Shown here piece by piece: positions 15,179 through 22,152 of a stretch of 23,181 nucleotides of DNA (positions within the stretch are counted from its first letter, which is position 1; each line of letters starts with the position of its first letter). The position numbers and the translations under genes are program-made. Source of the DNA: Candidatus Saccharibacteria bacterium UBA1949 (lineage in GTDB: Bacteria > Patescibacteriota > Saccharimonadia > Saccharimonadales > Saccharimonadaceae); the NCBI GenBank assembly GCA_002336735.1, contig DDER01000024.1, forward strand, positions 937 through 24,117, given 5' to 3'. The notes below the pieces were generated by a model. It did no database searches and had not been told where the DNA came from. It saw nothing but the letters and a program-made list of their open reading frames with translations.

Positions 15179-15260
15179 TAATCCTTCCTTTCTGGTTATT
15201 GCCTACTGGAATCATACAAGACTGACAGCGAGATGAGCTATTCAAAATGGCTGATTATTT

Positions 15261-15290
15261 TTGACAAATAACACACGCGTGTGGCATGAT
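15261..15290 (+). promoter_or_regulatory. Promoter of the TrmB-like regulator with internal palindrome
   Basis: TTGACA (15261-15266), 18-base spacer, CATGAT (15285-15290) with TGG before it. A perfect 12-base palindrome, CACACGCGTGTG (15272-15283), fills the space between the boxes. An operator in this place would block RNA polymerase. The ATG follows 5 bases after the -10, so the mRNA is probably leaderless. Confidence 0.6.
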
Positions 15291-15295
15291 GAGAT

Positions 15296-16054
15296 ATGGA
15301 ATATATGGATTATAAATTAATTGGACTATCAAATCGTGACAAAAGGGTATACGAGGCACTGCTTCAGAGCCCACAAGCTTCTGTTCGTCTGATTGCAGAG
15401 ATGACGGGTATCAACCGTGGCAGTGTTTTTGAATCTATCAAGGCACTAGTGGGAGCGGGACTGGTAACGCATGTCCAAACAGGCGAGCGCAAGCGATACT
15501 CGGCTCAAGACCCAGAGATGATTCACGAGATTATCAATGACAAGCGCCGCGCTCTCCGTGATATGCATGGCATAACCGATCGTTACATTAAGTCGCTGGC
15601 ACTTGAGCGCGACGACCCAAGTGCATTTCAGTTTGCATCGTTTTACGACGGAGATGAGGGGCTAGCGCATATTCTCAGGGACGTCCTCACAACTGCTCGA
15701 CGAGATGGATTCAGTGACTATTATTCTATCTCCTCACCACGAGTGAGCGAGCATTTGTACAATAACTTTCCGAGGTATAGTAGTGAGCGGGTAAAAATGG
15801 GCTTGGGAGTGAAGGTCATTGGGTTAGGTAAGCCCTTGCGCAAGCAACGAGATTTTGTAGAACGGCGAATACTGCCTGGCGATGGACACGACACAGGGGT
15901 ATATTCGATTATCTATGGAAACAAAGTGGCGATTGCGACAGTTGACCAATATAGGCACGCCAGCGGTATTATTATCGATAACACTGGCGTGGCAGCGCTC
16001 CAAAAAATACTCTTTGAGCAGACATGGGATCGATTGGGCTATGATTGCGGGTGA
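15296..16054 (+). CDS. TrmB-like winged-helix transcriptional regulator
   Basis: A 252-residue protein with an N-terminal winged helix-turn-helix of the TrmB type: LSNRDKRVYEALLQSPQASVRLIAEMTGINRGSVFESIKALVGAGLV (about residues 10-56). A basic wing (TGERKRY) and a helical linker follow. The rest, from about residue 95, resembles the sensor region of TrmB proteins, which often binds sugars or other small ligands; here the ligand is unknown. The ATG at 15296 has no Shine-Dalgarno; an alternative ATG at 15305 is in frame. A perfect palindrome sits in its own promoter, suggesting autoregulation, and the divergent RHH-like gene may be controlled by the same site. The 3' end overlaps the next gene on the other strand by 16 bases. 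Confidence 0.8.
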   Translation: MEYMDYKLIGLSNRDKRVYEALLQSPQASVRLIAEMTGINRGSVFESIKALVGAGLVTHVQTGERKRYSAQDPEMIHEIINDKRRALRDMHGITDRYIKSLALERDDPSAFQFASFYDGDEGLAHILRDVLTTARRDGFSDYYSISSPRVSEHLYNNFPRYSSERVKMGLGVKVIGLGKPLRKQRDFVERRILPGDGHDTGVYSIIYGNKVAIATVDQYRHASGIIIDNTGVAALQKILFEQTWDRLGYDCG

Positions 16055-16605
16055 GAGAGGAAGTCGATCTCTTTGATGATGTCCAGCAGGGCTTGAGCGC
16101 GGCGGGCTTCGTCGGTGATTTGTTTGGCGACTTCATGGGCGGGGCCGACTAGGGATTTGTCATCTGTCGAGCGGATAAGCAGGAGATAGGTATCGAATTT
16201 TTCCTCCGCGGGAACATCAAGTTTTTCGATCAATGGGCGTAACTCGACGATTGCGTCATGTTTGACATCCTCAAGCTCGCTACTAGTAGCGGTGGTGTCT
16301 GAAGAATTGACTGAACTCGATGTATTGACAGGAATTGTTTCGGAGGCAGAATCGTTCTCGTTATCAATCGGCAGGGGGGTGCTGATGAAGTCGGGGATCG
16401 AAGAAGCCGTCCCATCGGCAGCCGATGGACCTGATGCGGCGCTATCGCTTGGAGTATCGCTGTCTCTTGATGAAGCCACAGACTCAGTAGCAGTACCGAC
16501 AGTCGCAGCTGCGACGTTTGCCTCTTCGTTGATGCCGGCGAGTACTTTGGCAAGTTCCTGATCGTCACTAATTGTTTGCTGAGTTTGCTCCGGTTGAACG
16601 TCCAT
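16039..16605 (-). CDS. Hypothetical protein with Ser/Thr/Asp-rich low-complexity middle
   Basis: A 188-residue soluble protein without a recognised family. The first 30 residues are acidic and Gln-rich. Residues about 38-115 are low complexity, rich in Ser, Thr, Asp and Ala, and probably disordered. The last 75 residues (from HDAIVELRPLIEKL to the end) look like a compact helical domain. A GTG at 16611 would add two residues; I take the ATG at 16605, with AGGGG 5 bases upstream. It converges on the TrmB-like gene with a 16-base overlap and diverges from the isomerase. There is no signal peptide. The domain may bind a partner, but nothing in the sequence names it. Confidence 0.65.
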   Translation of the reverse strand: MDVQPEQTQQTISDDQELAKVLAGINEEANVAAATVGTATESVASSRDSDTPSDSAASGPSAADGTASSIPDFISTPLPIDNENDSASETIPVNTSSSVNSSDTTATSSELEDVKHDAIVELRPLIEKLDVPAEEKFDTYLLLIRSTDDKSLVGPAHEVAKQITDEARRAQALLDIIKEIDFLSHPQS

Positions 16606-16690
16606 ATCCACCCCTATAGATTAATTCGCTTATACTTTTCTCATAGTGTATCATAGACATAAGAACTATGGCAAGAATTGGGGGCAAACT

Positions 16691-17734
16691 ATGTTAGACG
16701 ATGAGAATGTATTACGACAACGTGACTCAAAAGGCGCGCTCGGAGTGGCCGCTGCTGAGCCGGATCAGCTCGGGTATGATGCGCAAGTTGTCGATAGTGA
16801 ACATGATGGCCGTGAACTGCGTTCTGTAGTGGTGACTGGTATGGGGGGGTCGGCGCTGGCGGCTGAACTTGTCAAGTCATGGCTTGGGAGCGAGCTTGCT
16901 CTGCCGTTTGAGATCATACGTACCTATACTTTGCCTGCATATGTCGATGAACATACACTCGTGATCGCCAGCAGTCACTCGGGTAATACTGAGGAGACGA
17001 TCGCTTGCCTCGAGGAAGCGTCGCAACGCGGCGCTCAAACTGCGGTAATCGCCACCGGGGGGGTGCTTTGTGAGATAGCGCGCGAACGACAAATAGCACG
17101 AGTTGCATTTCCGGGTGATACGCAGCCGCGTATGGCGATGTTTTATAATCTGCGGGCACTGCTGGCGCTACTGGTGCATTTCGGGCTCATGGATACGGTA
17201 CGTTATGACGAGGTGGCGAGTGTCAAAGATTGGCTGGTAGATCAGACCCAATCATGGCTGCCAACAGTCACGACTGATGCCAATTACGCCAAACAAATTG
17301 CACTGATGGCGGCGGGCAAGACGCCAGTGTTCTATAGTGGTCATCTATCGTTCCCAGTCGCGTACAAGTGGAAAATTAGCTGGAATGAAAATGCCAAAAA
17401 CGTGGCTTTTTGTAATCAACTGCCAGAGTTTAACCACAATGAATTTATGGGCTGGGCGTCACATCCGATCGAAAAACCATTTGCCGTCTTTGATCTCGTG
17501 AGTAGCTATGAGCATCCGCGTATTCTAAAACGCATCGAGTTGACCGATCGACTTCTCAGCGGCAAACGCCCCAAAGCTCAGCGTATCGAGCTCGCTGGTG
17601 ACAGCATCCTGCGCCAAATGCTTTGGGGTTGCGTGCTGGCAGACTTCGCCAGCATTTATACCGCAATTCTCAACGGCGTCGACCCAACACCCGTCGATCT
17701 AATCGAGAAATTCAAGAAAGAACTAGGAAGTTAG
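16691..17734 (+). CDS. Bifunctional phosphoglucose/phosphomannose isomerase
   Basis: A 347-residue SIS-domain enzyme of the archaeal/bacterial bifunctional PGI/PMI family, interconverting glucose-6-phosphate or mannose-6-phosphate with fructose-6-phosphate. The first SIS motif GMGGSA is at 50-55 and SSHSGNTEET near 97-106. The second half has SWNENAKN and LPEFNHNEFMGW, with catalytic-region Glu and His. The C-terminus NGVDPTPVDLIEKFKKEL is typical of the family. The ATG at 16691 follows a GGGG-rich stretch; the frame is open further upstream, but without similarity. The last 12 bases overlap the convergent deoxyribosyltransferase-like gene. A decayed copy of its tail occurs at 20828-20881. 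Confidence 0.92.
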   Translation: MLDDENVLRQRDSKGALGVAAAEPDQLGYDAQVVDSEHDGRELRSVVVTGMGGSALAAELVKSWLGSELALPFEIIRTYTLPAYVDEHTLVIASSHSGNTEETIACLEEASQRGAQTAVIATGGVLCEIARERQIARVAFPGDTQPRMAMFYNLRALLALLVHFGLMDTVRYDEVASVKDWLVDQTQSWLPTVTTDANYAKQIALMAAGKTPVFYSGHLSFPVAYKWKISWNENAKNVAFCNQLPEFNHNEFMGWASHPIEKPFAVFDLVSSYEHPRILKRIELTDRLLSGKRPKAQRIELAGDSILRQMLWGCVLADFASIYTAILNGVDPTPVDLIEKFKKELGS

Positions 17735-18235
17735 CTCAGTGATAATAGCTTCGCTCATGTCGTTTAAATCACGCTGAACAGGTACGCCCAGTTCCTCGCA
17801 GACTTCTTCCATATATGTTTGGTTGCCCCCTTGGTACCGTTGGTCAACTCCAAACACAAGCTTAATTGCAGGGTTATAGTCCTTCCAGCCAGCTACACGG
17901 CCTAGTTCTATGCGCGTAGTCTGGGCGTAAGCTCTACCAGGAGTGCCGTATTCTTGAGCGGCTAACCAAAACGCAATCACGCCCATATCGCGAGCGAGGC
18001 GTAAATAGCGCCTTTCCCAGGGATTTTGCTGGCCAGACTCGAGCCATTGGGAAGGTTGAGTGTATAAATCATCTTGCCCGCGCGGTGATACGATATCGGC
18101 ATTTGCCCCGAGTGTACGCAAGCGCTCGGCGACCCCTGCTTGCCAGTCATACGTGCCCTGGACGGGGCCAGCCAAGAACACGACAGGGCGTGTCTGTGTT
18201 TCAATATGACGAGGCGGGTATATAAATTCGGTCAC
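17723..18235 (-). CDS. Nucleoside 2-deoxyribosyltransferase-like protein
   Basis: A 170-residue protein resembling the nucleoside 2-deoxyribosyltransferase-like family, whose classical members swap bases between deoxynucleosides. VVFLAGPVQG (18-27) is the N-terminal phosphate/ribose loop motif. WERRYLRLARDMGVIAFWL (about 73-91) and TTRIELGR (about 105-112) match the later family motifs, with the Glu of IELG as candidate catalytic residue. The start is a GTG at 18235. A promoter (TTGAGT, 17 bases, TAGAAT) ends exactly 6 bases before it, so the mRNA appears leaderless with a GTG start. It converges on the isomerase with a 12-base overlap. The substrate is not known. Confidence 0.78.
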   Translation of the reverse strand: MTEFIYPPRHIETQTRPVVFLAGPVQGTYDWQAGVAERLRTLGANADIVSPRGQDDLYTQPSQWLESGQQNPWERRYLRLARDMGVIAFWLAAQEYGTPGRAYAQTTRIELGRVAGWKDYNPAIKLVFGVDQRYQGGNQTYMEEVCEELGVPVQRDLNDMSEAIITELTS

Positions 18236-18241
18236 ACTCCG

Positions 18242-18270
18242 ATTCTATATGAAGTCAGTGGCCAACTCAA
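18242..18270 (-). promoter_or_regulatory. Promoter of the deoxyribosyltransferase-like gene (leaderless)
   Basis: Minus strand TTGAGT (18270-18265), spacer of 17 bases, TAGAAT (18247-18242), then six bases to the GTG at 18235. Confidence 0.6.
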
Positions 18271-18282
18271 GATTTATGCTTA

Positions 18283-18733
18283 TTATTTATTCCGTCGTCG
18301 ATCAATCACAAATCTGTATATCAGCACCGGAACTGCGAGCAGGGCAAGAGGAGTAAATACCCAGAGTAAGAATTCGAAGAATGAACGCACAGGGTCAATA
18401 TATGAACCCGAGGGGCGTGACTAAAAAAGATACCGACAGTCAACATCATCCACGTCATAACATTTTCGTACATAGTAGCTAAAAATCCTGCTAGTAAAAT
18501 AACGTTGGACCACTTTCTTGTCAGTAGAGCACCAAAGCCCGCTGCGATTAATGTGACAACTATCCATCAATACGTATCCGAAATTGAATGGATTGGACCT
18601 CGTATACTCACATCACTAGCACTAAGACAGCCAATGAGCATACCCTCGCAAATTGCAATGATTGCCAACCATACGACAAGTCTATTATTTTACGTGATGG
18701 AGTAGAAGAGAGGCTGCTCATTCTATCAGACAT
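18283..18733 (-). pseudogene. Decayed small membrane-protein gene
   Basis: This 450-base stretch lacks a long open frame, but pieces of one membrane protein can be joined on the minus strand. It starts MSDRMSSLSSTPSRKIIDL from the ATG at 18733, directly after the TAG of the membrane gene upstream. Around 18670-18684 the frame shifts to VWLAIIAICEGMLIGC. An in-frame TGA lies at 18569-18567, followed by WIVVTLIAAGFGALL and ILLAGFLATMYENVMTW. Near a run of four C (18415-18412) a second shift is needed to reach SFFEFLLWVFTPLALL and VLIYRFVIDRRRNK, with a TAA at 18285-18283. Three lesions suggest a true pseudogene. Sequencing error could explain the shifts but less easily the TGA. Confidence 0.65.
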
Positions 18734-19165
18734 CTATTTCCGTACTGCTCGCCGATATCTCACGAGCGAAACAATTGAAAGTATGAAACCGATGACGAGT
18801 ACTATGTCTGCCATACCTATCAAATATTTAAGCTTGTCTGTATATGGCCAGATTGACATGTATAGAAGGCTGATTACGGCAGAATATATGTGCAAGGTGG
18901 CAGGAATAAAAAGTACAGCAGTAACTAATCGGGCGTTGCCAGAGGTAAACGTAAAACTAATCCCACCCATAAAAATAAAGATACACGAAATCATATTGAC
19001 AATATCGCTGGGATAATACGGTAGACCTTGACTGGAGTTCGAGAAGTAGATAACCGCAAACATAATATAGATTGCTGCTGTGCAGAATAAGATACCTAGT
19101 GGCATGCGAAGCCAGGTAAGGTTGCGCGGTTGTGGTGCATTTGTTGGTTTCTGGTAATTTTTCAT
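18734..19165 (-). CDS. Small hypothetical membrane protein (about four membrane segments)
   Basis: A 143-residue protein with four probable membrane segments: about 22-42 (PLGILFCTAAIYIMFAVIYF), 54-72 (SDIVNMISCIFIFMGGISF), 78-101 (ARLVTAVLFIPATLHIYSAV) and 116-136 (MADIVLVIGFILSIVSLV). It ends with a basic RYRRAVRK tail, which by the positive-inside rule would face the cytoplasm. No family is recognised. The frame is open to 19282, but the ATG at 19165 is preceded by an extended -10 (TGGTATATT) exactly 6 bases upstream, so that start and a leaderless mRNA are favoured. The gene is AT-richer than its neighbours and followed directly by a decayed membrane-protein gene, which hints at an unstable or acquired locus. 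Confidence 0.65.
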   Translation of the reverse strand: MKNYQKPTNAPQPRNLTWLRMPLGILFCTAAIYIMFAVIYFSNSSQGLPYYPSDIVNMISCIFIFMGGISFTFTSGNARLVTAVLFIPATLHIYSAVISLLYMSIWPYTDKLKYLIGMADIVLVIGFILSIVSLVRYRRAVRK

Positions 19166-19171
19166 ACTTGT

Positions 19172-19180
19172 AATATACCA
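19172..19180 (-). promoter_or_regulatory. Extended -10 of the small membrane protein gene (leaderless)
   Basis: Minus strand TGGTATATT (19180-19172), six bases, then the ATG at 19165. No clear -35. Confidence 0.5.
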
Positions 19181-19216
19181 TATGCTCTTTGGTCTATACA
19201 GCTTCTTGTAGCACCA

Positions 19217-19246
19217 TTGACATACGAGTGCATAAACTGATAAAAT
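19217..19246 (+). promoter_or_regulatory. Promoter of the secreted hydrolase gene
   Basis: A perfect TTGACA (19217-19222), 18-base spacer, TAAAAT (19241-19246) preceded by TGA. Transcription would start near 19253, giving a leader of about 50 bases with AGGTGG before the start codon. Confidence 0.65.
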
Positions 19247-19304
19247 ATATCCGCTAATCACTTGATTGGCGCACCTCAACAACTCGAAAGGTCAGGTGGC
19301 AGAG

Positions 19305-20765
19305 ATGCTACGTTGGTTGACACGCGGTCCGTTGTGGATCGTGACAGTGGCCCTGGGAGCTCTCATCGCTGTGTGTGCGGGAGTACCGATTGTGGCGCGA
19401 GCTACAAGTGGGTACCCGGCGTTCTGCGATCTCGACACCCCGAAAGATGTGCACACTGACATCGGAAGAGCGTTGCCAGTCATATTCACGCACGGCATTC
19501 GCGGACATGCGAGCGACTGGGAACAAAAGTATCCCAGTAAAGCCTCTATGCTTACTCGTATGAGTGAGCTCAGTGGTGCCACGCTAGCCTATCGTCATGA
19601 ATATGCTTTTGCGAATGTTGGCGAAGAAGGCAGAAAACTTGCCAAAGCCGTCAACTGCCTTGCCAAAATCTCCAAACAAAACGGAGGTCCAGGCAAGGTA
19701 GCGCTGGTAGGGTTCTCGCTCGGTGCGCGGATTTCGCAGGTAGCGGCCGCCAAGGCTGATGCCGGGACGGTCGACTACGTGGTGACGATTGCACATGCCA
19801 ATGTGCCGTTTTTCAAGATCAAGGAAGCGTTCCCGAAAGACACGACAGTCCGTGCCGTCGCTGGAGAAATCATCAATGTCTACTACAACAAAGGCAACGA
19901 AGTTGGCCGCTTGTCGTGGAAGGGCGATGGCGGTGGTATGCCAGATGGCGTATCAGTCAAAGACGCTACTAGGCTTTACACCGATAACCCTGACCAGGGT
20001 GGCGGCAAATTCGTCGTAACTTGCGAGCAGCGCATGAAGCGAGTGCCATGGTGGCAGCTCAACTCGGTGTTTTACCGTGGCAAGCTGTACGGCTTCGACG
20101 GCAACGGCCGCGACGAGTGCCTACACGGTAATCTGCTCAAGAACACGCGGGTGCAAGACCAAGTGGTCGACGGACTACGGCGGTACATAACAACATTGCC
20201 TGTGCCAACACCGCACCCAACGCCAACTGGTACGGCTACCCCAACCCCAACTCCAACAGCGGGTAGCGATTGCCGTACTATGCCGCAGGTTCCAACCGCG
20301 GGGCCATCAGGCGTGTATGACAGTTTGCCCACGAGGGCAGGCGATGACATGATTTGTGTCGGAAGTCTGCGGCTAGTATTGCCCGACCCATGGTTTGCAG
20401 CGAACGATCCAGGCCACACTACTGGCCTAGCTCTCAATCCGCCCGATGAGTACCCCGGCCCAGAAACCAGCGGCATCACTATATGCACATATGATCCCGC
20501 TGTATCAGATAGATGCACATCGATGCCGGGTAGCCCACACTGGCAAAAGGACAATAACAACAAGATTCTGGACGGAGTGCAGTCAGACCGGCATTGGGTC
20601 ACGAGCGAGCAGTCGACAAACTTCTTCCAGGAGGCATGGTGCTTCGACAGCAAGGGGGTATGTGTCTGGATTGGATGTTCATCTGACAATATTTTGCCTG
20701 ATCTCGCGGCTGCCCGTAGGTCACTAGGTGCCTTGATCGCTACGGCGTGGTGGGTCAAGGGATAA
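19305..20765 (+). CDS. Secreted alpha/beta hydrolase with Pro/Thr linker and Cys-containing C-terminal domain
   Basis: A 486-residue exported protein. Residues 1-34 form a signal peptide or anchor: basic start MLRWLTRG, hydrophobic core about 10-31, then ARATS. The catalytic domain spans about 55-295: oxyanion segment VIFTHGIRGHASDW (59-72), nucleophile elbow GFSLGA (Ser138) and a likely histidine at 274 in ECLHGN. This fits an alpha/beta hydrolase of the lipase or PGAP1-like type. Residues 300-320 are a Pro/Thr linker. The C-terminal domain (about 321-486) has several cysteines (ICTYDP, RCTSMP, WCFDSKGVCVWIGC) that may form disulfides outside the cell; I do not recognise it. The ATG at 19305 has AGGTGG 5 bases upstream; a TTG at 19266 is an inferior alternative. 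The substrate is unknown; cell-wall or host lipids are possibilities. Confidence 0.82.
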   Translation: MLRWLTRGPLWIVTVALGALIAVCAGVPIVARATSGYPAFCDLDTPKDVHTDIGRALPVIFTHGIRGHASDWEQKYPSKASMLTRMSELSGATLAYRHEYAFANVGEEGRKLAKAVNCLAKISKQNGGPGKVALVGFSLGARISQVAAAKADAGTVDYVVTIAHANVPFFKIKEAFPKDTTVRAVAGEIINVYYNKGNEVGRLSWKGDGGGMPDGVSVKDATRLYTDNPDQGGGKFVVTCEQRMKRVPWWQLNSVFYRGKLYGFDGNGRDECLHGNLLKNTRVQDQVVDGLRRYITTLPVPTPHPTPTGTATPTPTPTAGSDCRTMPQVPTAGPSGVYDSLPTRAGDDMICVGSLRLVLPDPWFAANDPGHTTGLALNPPDEYPGPETSGITICTYDPAVSDRCTSMPGSPHWQKDNNNKILDGVQSDRHWVTSEQSTNFFQEAWCFDSKGVCVWIGCSSDNILPDLAAARRSLGALIATAWWVKG

Positions 20766-20772
20766 ACCGCAG
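20756..20772 (+). repeat. 17-base direct repeat, copy 1
   Basis: CAAGGGATAAACCGCAG spans the hydrolase stop codon. A second copy with one mismatch lies at 20882-20898. Together they bracket the isomerase-tail relic. Confidence 0.7.
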
Positions 20773-20819
20773 CCCGTCGCAGGAAATGCTGAATACGCTC
20801 TCTTGCGGCGGGCTGGTTT
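20764..20819 (+). terminator. Hairpin after the secreted hydrolase gene
   Basis: AGCCCGTCGCA (20771-20781) pairs with TGCGGCGGGCT (20804-20814), and AAACC (20764-20768) with GGTTT (20815-20819). This gives 16 bp with a 2-base bulge and a loop of about 22 bases. It is followed by AATTTGTTG, a weak T tract. It is likely a terminator for the hydrolase gene, or a structured 3' end. Confidence 0.6.
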
Positions 20820-20827
20820 AATTTGTT

Positions 20828-20881
20828 GTCAACTTGATTAAGAAGCTTAAAAAAGAACTACGAGAGTAGCTTATTGATAAC
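20828..20881 (+). pseudogene. Relic of a second phosphoglucose/phosphomannose isomerase C-terminus
   Basis: The frame reads VNLIKKLKKELRE and stop (TAG at 20867-20869), very close to the C-terminus of the isomerase at 16691-17734 (VDLIEKFKKELGS and stop). By eye about 37 of 54 bases match, with most coding differences conservative, and similarity runs past the stop into TAGCT-x-A-x-TGATAA. No other part of the gene remains upstream, where the hydrolase terminator lies. This looks like the leftover of a duplicated or replaced isomerase gene. Confidence 0.6.
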
Positions 20882-20898
20882 CAAGGAATAAACCGCAG
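20882..20898 (+). repeat. 17-base direct repeat, copy 2
   Basis: CAAGGAATAAACCGCAG, one mismatch from copy 1 at 20756-20772. It lies between the isomerase relic and the ABC permease stop codon, and is followed by a short CTAT-type tandem stretch (20907-20922). Confidence 0.7.
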
Positions 20899-20919
20899 GC
20901 TTGTCCTATATCTATCTAT

Positions 20920-22152
20920 CTAGTGATATTGCCGCAGCGACTCAATAGGATTTTTGCGGGCAGCGCGAATAGCGGGGTAGAGTCCAAATACCAGGCCGAC
21001 GATGAGCGCGATGCCAATACCTATCGCGACAATCCACCATGTAAAAGCTGGACGAAAAGCGAAAAATGTACTGGCAATGAGGGCAGCCAGATAACCAACT
21101 GCTACCCCTGCGAGTCCACCCACTAAGCTAATGATGAGGGATTCGGTCATGAATTGGCTGACAATATTGGTATTGGAGGCGCCAACAGCTTTTCGGAGAC
21201 CTATCTCACGAGTTCGCTCCGCCACGCCGACGAGCATGATGTTCATAATGCCGATACCACCAACCACTAGAGAGATAGCCGCAATGGCAGTCAAAACGCC
21301 AGCAACACTTCGAAATAATTGACTCGTTGGATCCGCGACCTGAGAACCGTGGAGGATGATGTAGTCCTGCTCGCCACTATGATTCTTGGCAAGTATAGTA
21401 TCTGTGGCTTGTACAATACGTCCAAGACTATCGTTATCCTTGGCTCGAATATTAATTTGTTGAAGCTGCGAAATACCATTATTGAATAGTTTGCCACTTT
21501 CGAGGCTCAAAATAATGGCTCGATCAAAATCAACATTATTGTAGTTGACTGGATCATTGGTTCTTTGGAGGATACCGATCACGGTGAAGGTCTGACCGCG
21601 TAACTCAAAGGTCTGGCCGATTGGCACCTCAGTGCCAAAAAGGTCAACCGCCAATTGGCCGCCGATGACGGCGGTATTGATATTCGTAATACTATCGATG
21701 AACTGTCCTTCGCGCAGGGGTAAATTAACCGTTTGAAGAAATGATGGCGTAGTGGCAAACACAACATTACTCTTTAGGGACGCCAATTTTGTCTTTGGCG
21801 ATCCAGTGATGGTCATGATTGGTGCGGCAGCTTCAACCCCCGGAATACTGGCAATCGCCGCGTAATCTTTTTCGGTCAAAGTGCTAGTACTAAAGGATTG
21901 CTGGACGACATAGTCAGATAGGCTGCTCGTGCCGTGTTCGGGCAAACGGGGGCGCACTACAGCGATGTTGCCGCCGATCGATTCGACCTGATGAGAAATG
22001 ATACGGCTGACACCAAAACTCAATGCGAGAATTGTCGTCACACTTGCTACGCCGATTGTGACACCGAGGACAGTGAGTAGGGTGCGGCTACGGGTTGCTC
22101 GCAGTGAATCGTAGGCCATCGAAATATGCTCAAATACTAATGGTCTGCGCAT
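20920..22152 (-). CDS. MacB/FtsX-like ABC transporter permease
   Basis: A 410-residue permease of the MacB/LolC type. The first membrane segment is near residues 22-48 (RTLLTVLGVTIGVASVTTILALSFGV). A large extracytoplasmic MacB-like domain (about 50-280) follows, then three membrane segments: about 283-310 (FRSVAGVLTAIAAISLVVGGIGIMN), 335-363 and 373-396. The signature ERTREIGLRKAVGAS (about 312-326) follows the second segment, and PAIRAARKNPIESLR is near the end. Such systems export peptides, lipoproteins or toxins using the mechanical force of the ATPase. Its start overlaps the ATPase stop (TAATG at 22154-22150), so both subunits are coupled. No membrane fusion protein gene is seen in the window. 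Confidence 0.92.
   Translation of the reverse strand: MRRPLVFEHISMAYDSLRATRSRTLLTVLGVTIGVASVTTILALSFGVSRIISHQVESIGGNIAVVRPRLPEHGTSSLSDYVVQQSFSTSTLTEKDYAAIASIPGVEAAAPIMTITGSPKTKLASLKSNVVFATTPSFLQTVNLPLREGQFIDSITNINTAVIGGQLAVDLFGTEVPIGQTFELRGQTFTVIGILQRTNDPVNYNNVDFDRAIILSLESGKLFNNGISQLQQINIRAKDNDSLGRIVQATDTILAKNHSGEQDYIILHGSQVADPTSQLFRSVAGVLTAIAAISLVVGGIGIMNIMLVGVAERTREIGLRKAVGASNTNIVSQFMTESLIISLVGGLAGVAVGYLAALIASTFFAFRPAFTWWIVAIGIGIALIVGLVFGLYPAIRAARKNPIESLRQYH

Noticed and set aside
18567..18569. UGA read as glycine (alternative genetic code)
   Set aside because: Intact genes in the window end at TGA, including HIT, the Mur-like gene and murE, and the pseudogene has frameshifts as well.
18505..19016. 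Plus-strand open frames across the membrane-gene region
   Set aside because: They are shadows of the minus-strand membrane gene and the pseudogene; the minus-strand products have clear hydrophobic segments.
20072..20758. A 228-codon open frame on the minus strand inside the secreted hydrolase gene
   Set aside because: It is antisense to a well-supported protein with signal peptide, catalytic motifs and linker, and its repeats are only the reverse of the Pro/Thr linker.
20902..20924. Tandem CTAT units as a phase-variable repeat
   Set aside because: Only about four imperfect units, partly within the permease stop codon; too short to call slippage.
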